Positions 7,667-17,779 of a stretch of DNA of 64,000 nt are shown here, piece after piece (position 1 is the first letter of the stretch; each line of letters begins with the position of its first letter). The notes below the pieces were generated by a model, which searched no databases, was not told the DNA's origin, and saw only the letters and a list, made by a program, of their open reading frames with translations. The stretch is taken from positions 186,001 to 250,000 of the forward strand of contig NZ_JAEIOJ010000007.1 of NCBI RefSeq assembly GCF_016464305.1, read 5' to 3'. Source of the stretch: Umezawaea beigongshangensis (GTDB lineage: Bacteria; Actinomycetota; Actinomycetes; Mycobacteriales; Pseudonocardiaceae). The position numbers and the translations under genes are program-made.

Positions 7667-8600
7667 TGGAGTTCTCCCGGCAGAACTCGTGCACCAGCAC
7701 CTGCGCGCGCCGCAGGTTGGGACGCGGCATGCTCGGGAACAGGTGGTGCTCGATCTGGTAGTTCAGGCCGCCGAGCAGCAGGTCGGTGAACCAGTTCCCG
7801 TGCACGTTGCGGGAGGTGAGGACCTGCTTGCGCAGGAAGTCGAACTGGTGCTCGGCGGTCAGGACCGGCATCCCCTTGTGGTTGGGCGCGAACGAGCAGC
7901 CCATGTAGAGGCCGAACACGGCCTGGTGCACGACGACGAACAGCACGCCCCTGGCGGGCGACATCGTGAGGAGCACCAGGGCGGAGTACGCCGCGAAGTG
8001 CGCGAGGAGCAGTGCCAGTTCGAGCCGCCACGCCTTGACGTCGCGGCGCAGCACGGCGGCCACGCTGATCACGTGGAGGCTGAAGCCCTCCAGGAGCAGC
8101 AGGGGGAAGAAGAAGAACGCCTGGTGCTTGGCGATGAAGCGGAAGACGCCGCGCTTGGTGAGCGACTGCTCGGTGGTGAAGGCCAGGACGGAGATGTCGA
8201 CGTCCGGGTCCTCGTCCTCGTGGTTGGGGTTGGCGTGGTGCCGGTTGTGCTTGCCCATCCACCAGCCGTAGCTGATGCCCACGAACAGGTTGCCGTGCAG
8301 GTAGCCGAGCACCTCGTTGCCGCGGCCTCCGGCGAAGATCTGCCGGTGGCCCGCGTCGTGCCCGAGGAAGGCGAGCTGGGTGAACACGACGCCCAGGGCG
8401 ACCGCGGCGAGGAGCTGCCACCAGGAGTCGCCGAGCCACACCACCGCGGCGATCACCGCGACCAGTGCGAGCGCGTTGCCCGCGAGCCTGAATCCGTAGT
8501 AACCGGGCCGGCGGTCGAGGAGACCCGCCTGCTTGATGGTCTTGGAGAGTTCGGCGAAATCACTTCCGCGCCTGCCCGCCGCGTCGATCGTCAACTGCAC
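7551..8600 (-). CDS. Membrane fatty acid desaturase (DesA3/acyl-lipid type)
   Basis: This is a 349-residue di-iron desaturase with all three histidine boxes: HDAGH (about residue 85), HNRHH (about 118) and QIEHH (about 285). Four hydrophobic helices lie between them. The QIEHH form is typical of front-end or acyl-CoA/acyl-lipid desaturases that use NADPH:ferredoxin reductase partners; no such partner is encoded nearby. It adjusts membrane fluidity by introducing double bonds into fatty acyl chains. The 3' end overlaps the YidC paralogue by 116 bp on the opposite strand. Confidence 0.92.
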   Translation of the reverse strand: MQLTIDAAGRRGSDFAELSKTIKQAGLLDRRPGYYGFRLAGNALALVAVIAAVVWLGDSWWQLLAAVALGVVFTQLAFLGHDAGHRQIFAGGRGNEVLGYLHGNLFVGISYGWWMGKHNRHHANPNHEDEDPDVDISVLAFTTEQSLTKRGVFRFIAKHQAFFFFPLLLLEGFSLHVISVAAVLRRDVKAWRLELALLLAHFAAYSALVLLTMSPARGVLFVVVHQAVFGLYMGCSFAPNHKGMPVLTAEHQFDFLRKQVLTSRNVHGNWFTDLLLGGLNYQIEHHLFPSMPRPNLRRAQVLVHEFCRENSISYAQCGLLRSYGHVLEYLHEASAPLRGAAALARPTST

Positions 8601-8672
8601 GGTCCTTTCGAGGTTCCCCTAGCCCACAAGGGTACGGGGACCGCTCCGTGATCGGTGACGGCGAACACCCCC

Positions 8673-10253
8673 TCACCTCATGCGGAGCTGGAGCTGCGCG
8701 AACAGCCTGACCAGCGGATCGCCGAGGTCGATCCCGGCGACCTCGGCGGCCCGCCTGATGCGGTACCGCAGGGTGTTGGGGTGCACGTGCAGGCGTTCCG
8801 CGGCGGTGCGGACGTCGCCGAGGGCGTCGAGGTGGGCCAGCAGCGAGCGGGCCAGTTCACCGCCGTGCTCGGCGTCGTGCGCGACCAGCGCGTCCAGCCG
8901 CGGATCGCGCACCCGCGGGTGCTCCGCGAGCAGCGCGAGGGTCTCCCCCACCAGGACCCTGGAGCGCACGTCGGCGAGCGTGGCCACCCGCACCCCGGAG
9001 TCGTGCCCCAGGGCGTCGAGGACGCGGTCGGCCTCCTGCCGGGAGAGCAGCGCCTCGTCGAGCGTCGCGACGGTGCGTCCGACGGCGGCCCGCACGTCCG
9101 TGCCGAGGTGCCGCACTGCCGCGGCGACGACCTCGCGGGTCAGGCCGAGCACGGCCGGCCCGGCTCCCGCACCCAGGTCGGGCAGCAGCACGTAGACGCG
9201 GTCGCCGACGGCGGTGACGAGCGCGCCGCGCCGGTACGCGGCGGCGTGCACGGAGATCAGGCCGGTCACCTCGGCCCGGCGCAGCTCGATCTCGGTGCGG
9301 TCGCCCGCGCCGCCGTGCAGCGCGAAGACGACGACGGCGGCGGGCTTCGCGGGGTCGGCGCCGATCTGCCCGGCCACCGACCGCGCGTCGACCCGGCCGT
9401 CGAGCAGCCCGGCCAGCAGGTTCTCCCGGAACCGCAGGCTCGCCCCGGCCTCGTTGCGCTGCTGGATCAGGTGCAGGGCGGTGATGCGCGCGGCGCCGAT
9501 CAGCGCGCGCTCGGCCTGCTCGGCCAGCGGCGCGGCCCCCTCCTGCACCCAGATCGAGCCGAGCGGCTGGGACCCGGCGTGCACGCCGACCGCGAGCCTG
9601 CGCCGGATGCCCAGTTCCGGCCGCTCGTCGATCCGCACGACCTCCTCGCCGGAGCGCAACCGCTGGTAGACGCCCCACTCGCGGAGCAGGACCAGGAACG
9701 GCTCAGGCCCCTGCCGCCCGAGGATCGAGAGCCTGCGCAGCTCGTCGACCTCGTCGGTGGAGCGGGAGTAGGCCAGCACGCGGCTCGCCGTGTCCTCGAT
9801 GCTGACGACGCCGCCGGTCAGCGTGGCGATCGTCTGGGCCAGCGCGAACAGGTCGCCGAGCACCTCCCCGGCGTCCGCCGTGAGCCGCGCGCTGCTCACC
9901 ACCTGCCGGGCCAGCGCCTCCAGGTGCTCCCAGCGGACCTCGGGGCGCACGGCGAGCAGCGCCACCCCCGCGTCGACGGCGGCCTGGCGCAGCAGCGGCG
10001 CGGAGGAGCGGTCGTCGCCCTTCACCGCCACGGCCGCCGCGCCGCGGCTCCCCGCCGCGCGGATCAGCGGCAGGGCCGCTCGACCGCGCGCGCCGATGAC
10101 CAGCACCAGGTCACCCGGCCGGACGTCGGGGGCGTCGTCCGGGTCCAGGATCACGACGTCGCGCACGTCCGGGTCCAGCCCGTGCGGCGCGACCTGCACC
10201 TCGACCAGTGGATCACCGAGGGCGATCAGCACCTGCTGGAGACTCATCCTCAT
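8673..10253 (-). CDS. PucR-family regulator of the proline locus
   Basis: The 526-residue protein has the PucR architecture: an N-terminal PucR ligand region (MSLQQVLIALGDP... to about residue 130), a GAF-like/GGDEF-like CdaR middle (about 290-410) and a C-terminal HTH_30 helix-turn-helix (DVRTAAERLHVHPNTLRYRIRRAAEV, about residues 485-510). Orientation divergent from the P5C dehydrogenase gene, and the known role of PutR-type PucR proteins in actinomycetes, indicate that it activates proline catabolism in response to proline. Two ATG codons six bases apart (10253 and 10247) are possible starts; neither has a strong ribosome site. Confidence 0.87.
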   Translation of the reverse strand: MRMSLQQVLIALGDPLVEVQVAPHGLDPDVRDVVILDPDDAPDVRPGDLVLVIGARGRAALPLIRAAGSRGAAAVAVKGDDRSSAPLLRQAAVDAGVALLAVRPEVRWEHLEALARQVVSSARLTADAGEVLGDLFALAQTIATLTGGVVSIEDTASRVLAYSRSTDEVDELRRLSILGRQGPEPFLVLLREWGVYQRLRSGEEVVRIDERPELGIRRRLAVGVHAGSQPLGSIWVQEGAAPLAEQAERALIGAARITALHLIQQRNEAGASLRFRENLLAGLLDGRVDARSVAGQIGADPAKPAAVVVFALHGGAGDRTEIELRRAEVTGLISVHAAAYRRGALVTAVGDRVYVLLPDLGAGAGPAVLGLTREVVAAAVRHLGTDVRAAVGRTVATLDEALLSRQEADRVLDALGHDSGVRVATLADVRSRVLVGETLALLAEHPRVRDPRLDALVAHDAEHGGELARSLLAHLDALGDVRTAAERLHVHPNTLRYRIRRAAEVAGIDLGDPLVRLFAQLQLRMR

Positions 10254-10359
10254 CCAATCGGACAACGGCGGGCGGGCAAGCTTAGCCGTCCTCACAAAGG
10301 TCAGCGCAGCGCGGAGACCTAGCGTTGCGGGTGACACCCCCGCGTCGAAGGAGCAGCCC

Positions 10360-11985
<1,626 letters not shown>

Positions 11986-12017
11986 CCCCGCCCCACCCCT
12001 CGTGAAGGAGATGCCCC

Positions 12018-12941
12018 GTGCTCCGCTCCACCCTCCTCGCCGCGGCGCGCTCCACCGGCGCGCGCAAGTTCGTCGAGAGCACCCCGCTGACCCGTCCCGT
12101 CGTCGACCGCTTCGTCGCGGGTGACGACGTGGAGGCGGCGATCCGCACCACGGCGGAGGTCGTCGCCGACGGCCGTCTGGTGACCCTCGACCACCTGGGC
12201 GAGGACACCGGGGACGTCGCGCAGGCCGGTGCCACCGTCGACGCCTACCTGGACCTGCTGGCCAGGCTGGGCGCCGAGGGCCTGGCCGACCGGGCCGAGG
12301 TGTCGGTGAAGCTGTCCGCCGTGGGGCAGTCACTGCCGCGCGACGGCGAGCGGATCGCGCTGGAGAACGCGCGGCGCATCTGCTCGGCCGCCGATGCCGC
12401 GGGCACGACCGTGACCCTCGACATGGAGGACCACACCACGACGGACTCGACGCTGGGCATCCTGCGGGAGCTGCGCGCGGACTTCCCGTGGGTCGGCGCG
12501 GTGCTCCAGGCGTACCTGCACCGCACCGAGCAGGACTGCCGGGACCTCGCGCACGCCGGATCGCGGGTGCGGCTGTGCAAGGGCGCCTACGCCGAGCCCG
12601 CCTCGGTCGCGTTCCAGGACAGGGCCGAGGTCGACCTGTCCTACGTGCGGTGCCTGAAGGTGCTGATGGCCGGGGAGGGCTACCCGATGGTCGCCTCGCA
12701 CGACCCGCGGCTCGTCTCCATCGCCACCGACCTCGCCGCGCACCGCGGTCCGGGCACCTGCGAGTTCCAGATGCTCTACGGCGTCCGGACCGACGAGCAG
12801 CGCCGGATCGCGGCACGCGGTGATCGGATGCGGGTGTACGTGCCCTACGGCGGCGAGTGGTACGGCTACTTCATGCGCCGCCTGGCCGAGCGCCCGGCGA
12901 ACGTCGGCTTCTTCCTGCGTTCGCTGGTCACCACCGGCTGA
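12018..12941 (+). CDS. putA: Proline dehydrogenase (monofunctional)
   Basis: The 307-residue FAD enzyme oxidises proline to 1-pyrroline-5-carboxylate and passes electrons to the membrane quinone pool. Signatures of the PRODH barrel are present: EVSVKLSAVGQ, LDMEDHTTTDSTL, VLQAYLHRTEQD, VRLCKGAYAEP, and EFQMLYGVRTDEQRR near the C-terminus followed by YVPYGGEWYGYFMRRLAERP. The length is typical of actinobacterial monofunctional PRODH, not the large bifunctional PutA. GTG 12018 has GAAGGAG seven bases upstream. It shares the operon with pruA, presumably under control of the divergent PucR protein. Confidence 0.96.
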   Translation: MLRSTLLAAARSTGARKFVESTPLTRPVVDRFVAGDDVEAAIRTTAEVVADGRLVTLDHLGEDTGDVAQAGATVDAYLDLLARLGAEGLADRAEVSVKLSAVGQSLPRDGERIALENARRICSAADAAGTTVTLDMEDHTTTDSTLGILRELRADFPWVGAVLQAYLHRTEQDCRDLAHAGSRVRLCKGAYAEPASVAFQDRAEVDLSYVRCLKVLMAGEGYPMVASHDPRLVSIATDLAAHRGPGTCEFQMLYGVRTDEQRRIAARGDRMRVYVPYGGEWYGYFMRRLAERPANVGFFLRSLVTTG

Positions 12942-12984
12942 CGTCGTCCGCGTTCCCGTCGGGGTGGGCGCGCACACTGGGGCC

Positions 12985-14658
12985 GTGCTCGCAGCTCTCG
13001 ATCCGCACACCGGGAACACCGGTGCCCTGCGGCGGCTCCACGACGACGGCACACCGGACGGGCCGGCGGTGGTCTCCACCGACCTGGCCCGCGCGGTGGC
13101 CGAGCTGGAGCGCGCTCACCGGCCGCGTTGGCTGCTGGCCGCCGCGGCCGAGGCGTACCCGCCGCTGCTGGCGGCCGGTGTGCGGCTGGAGCGGTGCCAC
13201 GACCTCGCACTGACCGAGGCGATCCTGCTCGGCCACCTCGGGCGGCACGGCGAGCCCCGCGGGCTGGCCGCCGCCGTCGCCCGGCTGCGCGGCCTGCCCG
13301 TCCCGGACGACACCGCGCCCCGCAAGCGCGACACGCAGCCCACGCTGTTCGAGCCGGAGCACGAGCGGCTGCCCGGCGGCGTCGACCCGCTCGACGCGGT
13401 CGTGCAGGTGCACGCCGAGCAGCAGCGCGTGCTGGCCGGGCTGCCGGGGGCCGACCGGCTGCGGCTGCTCGTGGCCGCCGAGTCGGCGAGCGCGCTGGCC
13501 GCCGCCGAGATGTCGCACCACGGGCTGCCGTGGCGGGTCGACGTGCACGAGGCGCTGCTCGCGGAGCTGCTGGGCCCCCGCACACCGGTCGGGGTGCGCC
13601 CGCGCGCGCTGGCCGAGCTGGCGGACCGGATCACCGAGGCGTTCGGCGGCCGGGCGGTCAACCCCGACCACCCGCCGAACGTCGTGCGGGCGTTCGCGCG
13701 GGAGGGCGTCGACCTGCCGTCCGCGCGGGCGTGGGTGCTCAAGGACGTCGACCACCCCGCCGTGGCACCGCTGCTGGAGTACAAGGAGCTGTCGCGGCTG
13801 TGGGTCGCGCACGGCTGGTCGTGGCTCGACCAGTGGGTCCGCGACGGGCGGTTCCGCACCGAGTACGTGGTGGCGGGCGTCGTGTCGGGCCGGTGGGCCA
13901 CCCGCGGCGGCGCGGGGTTGCAGCTGCCCCGCACGCTGCGCCGCGCGGTCGTGGCCGATCCGGGCTGGACGCTGGTCGTCGCGGACGCGGCGCAGCTGGA
14001 GCCGCGCGTGCTGGCCGCGCTGTCCGGCGACCACCGGCTCGCGGAGGTGTCGCGGGACACCGACCTCTACACCACCCTCGCGGCCGACGCGTTCCACGGC
14101 GACCGCGCGCGGGCCAAGGTGGCGATGCTGTCGGCGATGTACGGCGGCACGGGCGGTGAGGCCGGTCCGCTGATGGCCGTGCTGCGGCGGCGCTTCCCCG
14201 AGGCCGTCGACTACGTCGAGGCGGCGGCGCGGGCGGGTGAGCAGGGCCGGATGGTGCGCTCGCGGCTGGGCCGGACGAGTCCGGCGCCCTCCGAGGCGTG
14301 GCGCGAGCTGACCGGGAGCGCCGACGACGACGAGGACTCGGCCCGCCGCTCGCGGCGCGCGGCGCGGGACTGGGGCCGCTTCACCCGCAACTTCGTGGTG
14401 CAGGCGAGCGCGGCGGACTGGACCGCGGCGCTGCTCGGCGTGCTGCGGCGCGGGCTCGCGGAATCGGCCCCGCGAGCGCAACTGGTGTTCTTCCAGCACG
14501 ACGAGGTGATGGTGCACTGCCCCCGCGAGGACGCCGACGCGGTGCGCGCGCGGGTGGACGCGGCGGGCGAGGAGGCCAGTCGCCTGGTGTTCGGCGGGAC
14601 GCCCGTGCGCTTCCCCCTCCAGACGGCCGCGGTCACCTGCTACGGCGACGCCAAGTAG
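12985..14658 (+). CDS. Family A DNA polymerase-like protein (annotated as bifunctional 3'-5' exonuclease/DNA polymerase)
   Basis: The 557-residue protein carries the Pol I polymerase domain in its C-terminal two thirds. Motif A DAAQLEPR has its Asp at residue 334, motif B has Lys378 and Tyr386, and motif C QHDEV has Asp506-Glu507, so the catalytic carboxylates are kept. The position equal to E. coli Phe762 is Leu382. There is no 5' nuclease domain. The N-terminal third should be the 3'-5' exonuclease domain but shows no DxE motif, so proofreading is doubtful. This is not the main polA (about 900 aa); it is a short lineage-specific actinobacterial copy that may act in repair or translesion synthesis. 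The start is chosen at GTG 12985, behind CACACT; upstream in-frame GTG codons are possible. Confidence 0.82.
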   Translation: MLAALDPHTGNTGALRRLHDDGTPDGPAVVSTDLARAVAELERAHRPRWLLAAAAEAYPPLLAAGVRLERCHDLALTEAILLGHLGRHGEPRGLAAAVARLRGLPVPDDTAPRKRDTQPTLFEPEHERLPGGVDPLDAVVQVHAEQQRVLAGLPGADRLRLLVAAESASALAAAEMSHHGLPWRVDVHEALLAELLGPRTPVGVRPRALAELADRITEAFGGRAVNPDHPPNVVRAFAREGVDLPSARAWVLKDVDHPAVAPLLEYKELSRLWVAHGWSWLDQWVRDGRFRTEYVVAGVVSGRWATRGGAGLQLPRTLRRAVVADPGWTLVVADAAQLEPRVLAALSGDHRLAEVSRDTDLYTTLAADAFHGDRARAKVAMLSAMYGGTGGEAGPLMAVLRRRFPEAVDYVEAAARAGEQGRMVRSRLGRTSPAPSEAWRELTGSADDDEDSARRSRRAARDWGRFTRNFVVQASAADWTAALLGVLRRGLAESAPRAQLVFFQHDEVMVHCPREDADAVRARVDAAGEEASRLVFGGTPVRFPLQTAAVTCYGDAK

Positions 14659-14688
14659 TCCCACCGAACGGCCTATTGATGGATCATG

Positions 14689-14706
14689 TATGAGAGCGCT
14701 CTCATA
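14689..14706. promoter_or_regulatory. Perfect 18-bp palindrome, LacI/CebR-type operator
   Basis: TATGAGAGCGCTCTCATA is a perfect inverted repeat 41 bp before the GH16 start. Its core, GAGAGCGCTCTC, is close to the TGGGAGCGCTCCCA class of operators bound by CebR and other LacI-family regulators of glycoside hydrolases in actinomycetes. No LacI gene is in the window, so it would act in trans. Confidence 0.7.
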
Positions 14707-14746
14707 GGGGTCCCTGTTGTGCCCGTGACAAGGAGGTCACCCGCGC

Positions 14747-16120
14747 ATGGAGAACTCCTCAGCACGGCGTCGGCGCGTGCTCGCCGTCGCCTCGGCCCTG
14801 CTCGTGGCGATACCGGTCGCGGCGTCCGCGACGACGTCCGCCAACGCCTCCGTGCCCCCGACGCCCGCGGGCTGGACCCGCGTCTGGAGCGACGACTTCA
14901 CCGGCAGCGCCGGCTCGCTGCCGTCGTCGGCCGACTGGATCGTCGACACCGGGCACAGCTACCCCGGTGGACCCGCCAACTGGGGCACCGGCGAGATCCA
15001 GAACTACACCAGCAACCCGAACAACCTGAGCGTCGACGGAGCGGGCAACCTGCGGATCACCCCGCTCAGGGACGCCGCGGGCAACTGGACCTCCGGCCGC
15101 ATCGAGACGCGCCGGTCCGACTTCCGCCCACCGGCGGGCGGCAAGGTCGCCATCGAGGGCCGCATCCAGATGCCGAACGTCACCGGTGACGCGGCGCTGG
15201 GCTACTGGCCCGCCTTCTGGACGCTCGGCTCGCCCTACCGGGGCAACTACTGGAACTGGCCCGGCATCGGCGAGTTCGACATCATGGAGAACGTCAACGG
15301 CATCAACAGCGTGTGGGGCGTGCTGCACTGCGGCGTCGCCCCCGGCGGCCCGTGCAACGAGAGCACCGGCATCGGCAACAGCCGCGCGTGCCCCGGCGCC
15401 AGCTGCCAGTCCGCGTTCCACACCTACCGCTTCGAGTGGGACGAGAGCAGCAACCCCAAGGCGCTGCGCTGGTACGTCGACGGGCAGCAGTTCCACAGCG
15501 TCACCGCCGCCCAGCTGGACGCGACGACGTGGAACAACATGACGAGCCACGCCGGTCACTTCATCCTGCTCAACGTCGCGATGGGCGGCGCGTTCCCCAA
15601 CGCCCTGGCAGGCTCCACGCCGACCGCGGCCACGGTCCCCGGCCGGTCCATGCTGGTCGACTACGTGGCCGTGTACACCGCGGGTGGCGGCACGACGCAG
15701 CCTCCCGGCGACGGCGGCAGCGCGTACTCCTCCCTCCAGGCCGAGTCGGCGGCCGAGCGCTCCGGCGGCACCGTCGAGACCGCGTCGGAGGGCGGGCAGG
15801 CCGTCGGGCAGATCGGCAACGGCGGATACCTCAAGTTCTCCGGCGTGAACTTCGGCAGCGGCACGGCACGGCAGTTCGTCGGCCGGGTCGCCTCCGGCGC
15901 GGGCAGCGGCGTCAGCGGACTGGTCGAGGTCAGGCTGGGCAGCAGGACCGCGGCCCCGATCGGGAGCTTCGCCGTCGGCAACACCGGCGGCTGGCAGAGC
16001 TGGCGGTCGGTTCCGGCGAACACCAGCGGCGTGACCGGCACCCACGACGTGTACGTCACCTTCACCAGCGGGCAGCCCAGCCCGTTCGTGAGCGTGAACT
16101 GGGTGACGTTCGCGCAGTAG
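14747..16120 (+). CDS. Secreted GH16 beta-1,3-glucanase with C-terminal CBM6-like domain
   Basis: The 457-residue protein starts with a Sec signal peptide (MENSSARRRRVLAVASALL..., likely cleavage near residues 33-36). A GH16 jelly-roll domain follows to about residue 310, with the catalytic motif GEFDIMEN (Glu176 nucleophile, Asp178, Glu181 acid/base). A GGGTTQPPGDGGS linker leads to a carbohydrate-binding module of the CBM6/CBM35 type (about 325-457; LQAESAAERSGG, VNWVTFAQ). It probably hydrolyses laminarin or fungal beta-1,3-glucan outside the cell. AAGGAGG precedes the ATG. A perfect LacI/CebR-like palindrome in the promoter suggests carbohydrate-controlled expression. Confidence 0.95.
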   Translation: MENSSARRRRVLAVASALLVAIPVAASATTSANASVPPTPAGWTRVWSDDFTGSAGSLPSSADWIVDTGHSYPGGPANWGTGEIQNYTSNPNNLSVDGAGNLRITPLRDAAGNWTSGRIETRRSDFRPPAGGKVAIEGRIQMPNVTGDAALGYWPAFWTLGSPYRGNYWNWPGIGEFDIMENVNGINSVWGVLHCGVAPGGPCNESTGIGNSRACPGASCQSAFHTYRFEWDESSNPKALRWYVDGQQFHSVTAAQLDATTWNNMTSHAGHFILLNVAMGGAFPNALAGSTPTAATVPGRSMLVDYVAVYTAGGGTTQPPGDGGSAYSSLQAESAAERSGGTVETASEGGQAVGQIGNGGYLKFSGVNFGSGTARQFVGRVASGAGSGVSGLVEVRLGSRTAAPIGSFAVGNTGGWQSWRSVPANTSGVTGTHDVYVTFTSGQPSPFVSVNWVTFAQ

Positions 16121-16138
16121 TGCGGCGAGAATGCCGGG

Positions 16139-16801
16139 GTGTACCGCGAGTGGGAGGCGCCCGACGGCCTGGCGTGCGCGTGGACGCGGGCGTCCTCCCC
16201 CGAGATCGCCCGCGTCGTGCCGGACGGCTGCACCGACCTGATCTTCTTCGAGGCGACGGGCGAGCTGTACGTCGCCGGGCCCGACACCGCGGCGCAGACG
16301 ACCGCCGTGCCGGAGGGCCGGGCGTTCGGCGTCCGCTTCCCGCCCGGTGTCGGCCCCGCCGCGTTCGGCGTGCCGGGGCACGCGCTGCGGGACCTGCGCG
16401 TGCCCGCGACCGAGCTGTGGCACGACGCGCGCCGCCTGGCCGACGAGCTGTCGTCGGCCGAGGACACGGCGCGCACCCTGACGTCGATCGCGGTGACCCG
16501 CCTGCGCGCCGCGTCCCCCGACCCGCTGGCCGCGCTGGCGCGGACCGCGTTCGACGTGCCGTCGCTCGCCCGGTCCATCGGCGTGACCGACCGCCAGCTG
16601 CGCCGCCGCTGCCTGGACGCGTTCGGCTACGGACCCAAGGTGCTCCAGCGCGTCCTGCGCTTCGACCGCGCGGTCGCGCTGGCCAGGACGGGCCTGCCGT
16701 TCGCCGACGTCGCCGCGCGGTGCGGCTACGCCGACCAGGCCCACCTGTCCCGCGAGGTGAAGGCGCTGGGCGGCGTTCCGCTGGGAGTGCTGCTCAGCTG
16801 A
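16139..16801 (+). CDS. AraC-family regulator with DUF6597-like N-terminal domain
   Basis: The 220-residue protein begins with YREWEAPDGLACAWTR and VVPDGCTDLIFF, the DUF6597 region that precedes AraC DNA-binding domains in many actinobacterial regulators. The C-terminal AraC/HTH_18 part contains two helix-turn-helix units (VPSLARSIGVTDRQLRRRCLDAFGYGPK and PFADVAARCGYADQAHLSREVKAL). The target is unknown; it starts 18 bases after the GH16 gene and could be cotranscribed with it. The GTG start has no strong ribosome site. Its last 8 bases overlap the convergent neighbour. Confidence 0.85.
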   Translation: MYREWEAPDGLACAWTRASSPEIARVVPDGCTDLIFFEATGELYVAGPDTAAQTTAVPEGRAFGVRFPPGVGPAAFGVPGHALRDLRVPATELWHDARRLADELSSAEDTARTLTSIAVTRLRAASPDPLAALARTAFDVPSLARSIGVTDRQLRRRCLDAFGYGPKVLQRVLRFDRAVALARTGLPFADVAARCGYADQAHLSREVKALGGVPLGVLLS

Positions 16802-17660
16802 GCCTGCCGTGCGCGCGCAGCACCGTCAGCGCGCCGATCGTCACCACCGCGCCCCACTCGTGCTCGGTGACCGGCGTCCACGACGGCCAGGCGAACCGCC
16901 ACCCGCCGTCGTCCTGCTGGGCCGCCTCGAGCACGTCGAGCGCGCGGTCGAACTCGGCGTCGGAGAACCACCGCCGAGCCAGGCCGTCCGGCGAGGCCGC
17001 GTAGTCCTGCGGCTTGTGCGTCTCCCCCGCCGCGTACCCCTCCGGAGCCGCCGCGTCCGGCTCCCCCAGGTCGACGAGCCGCTGCTCCCGCACCAGACCC
17101 CCGAGCCGCTCGGCGTGCGCCTCGGCCCGCGCCCGGTCCGGCACGTGGTCGAGGAAGCGCACGAGAGCCGCGACCTCGTAGGGGTGCGTGGTACCGACCT
17201 GCTCGACGTGCTCCCAGGTGAGCGCGGTGGCGACGTCGAGCCAGGGGTGCTGGACCTCCAGCCGGTGCAGCACACCGGCGAGCAGCGCCGTGACGAGGAT
17301 CGAGGGCTCCCCGCCCGTCTCCCACCACGGCGAGTGCGGATGCGCCTCCGCGGCGGGAACGCCGACGTGCAACCGCGCGTCGGGCGCGAGCGAGGCGAGG
17401 TGCTCGACGGCGGAGGCGACGTGCGAGGTGTCCCCGATCTCGGCGAACAGGTCCAGCGCCGTGCAGACGTGCAGCGGCTGGCTCACGGGCCCTCGCCCGT
17501 CCGGCTCCAGCGCGTGCCCGTACCCGCCGTCACCGTTGCGGTGCGCCAGCACGGCGTGCAGGACGGGCTCGGCGGCCCCACCGTCGAAGAGGAACTCGAA
17601 GCGCCGCTGCTCCAGCACCCGCCCGTGGTGCCAGACGTAGGACCGTGCTCGTTCGATCAT
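16794..17660 (-). CDS. Prenyltransferase/squalene-cyclase-fold-like protein of unknown function
   Basis: The 288-residue protein contains repeated alpha-helical segments with NGDGGYG (about residue 42) and QQDDGGWRFAWP (about 255), the QW-like turns of the alpha/alpha-toroid terpene cyclase and prenyltransferase fold. It has no DxDD cyclase motif, so a terpene cyclase activity is unlikely. Soluble, with no signal peptide. The start ATG sits 6 bases after a TAGGGT -10 box on its own strand, which points to a leaderless mRNA. No functional neighbour explains its role. Confidence 0.72.
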   Translation of the reverse strand: MIERARSYVWHHGRVLEQRRFEFLFDGGAAEPVLHAVLAHRNGDGGYGHALEPDGRGPVSQPLHVCTALDLFAEIGDTSHVASAVEHLASLAPDARLHVGVPAAEAHPHSPWWETGGEPSILVTALLAGVLHRLEVQHPWLDVATALTWEHVEQVGTTHPYEVAALVRFLDHVPDRARAEAHAERLGGLVREQRLVDLGEPDAAAPEGYAAGETHKPQDYAASPDGLARRWFSDAEFDRALDVLEAAQQDDGGWRFAWPSWTPVTEHEWGAVVTIGALTVLRAHGRLS

Positions 17661-17666
17661 GCTGCG

Positions 17667-17672
17667 ACCCTA
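17667..17672 (-). promoter_or_regulatory. -10 box TAGGGT of a leaderless promoter
   Basis: On the minus strand TAGGGT ends 6 bases before the ATG at 17660, with no Shine-Dalgarno sequence in between. Confidence 0.5.
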
Positions 17673-17779
17673 GGAGGCCGGTCCGTCCCGGTCTTGAACG
17701 AATCGGACACCGTCAGTCGGTGACGACTCGTGACCTGCTGTAATTCTTCCCGTTCGAAGGGGCAGGGGGAGACAAGACC

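Noticed and set aside
16794-17660. Terpene cyclase
   Set aside because: The fold-like QW turns are present but the DxDD catalytic motif is missing, and there are no isoprenoid genes nearby.
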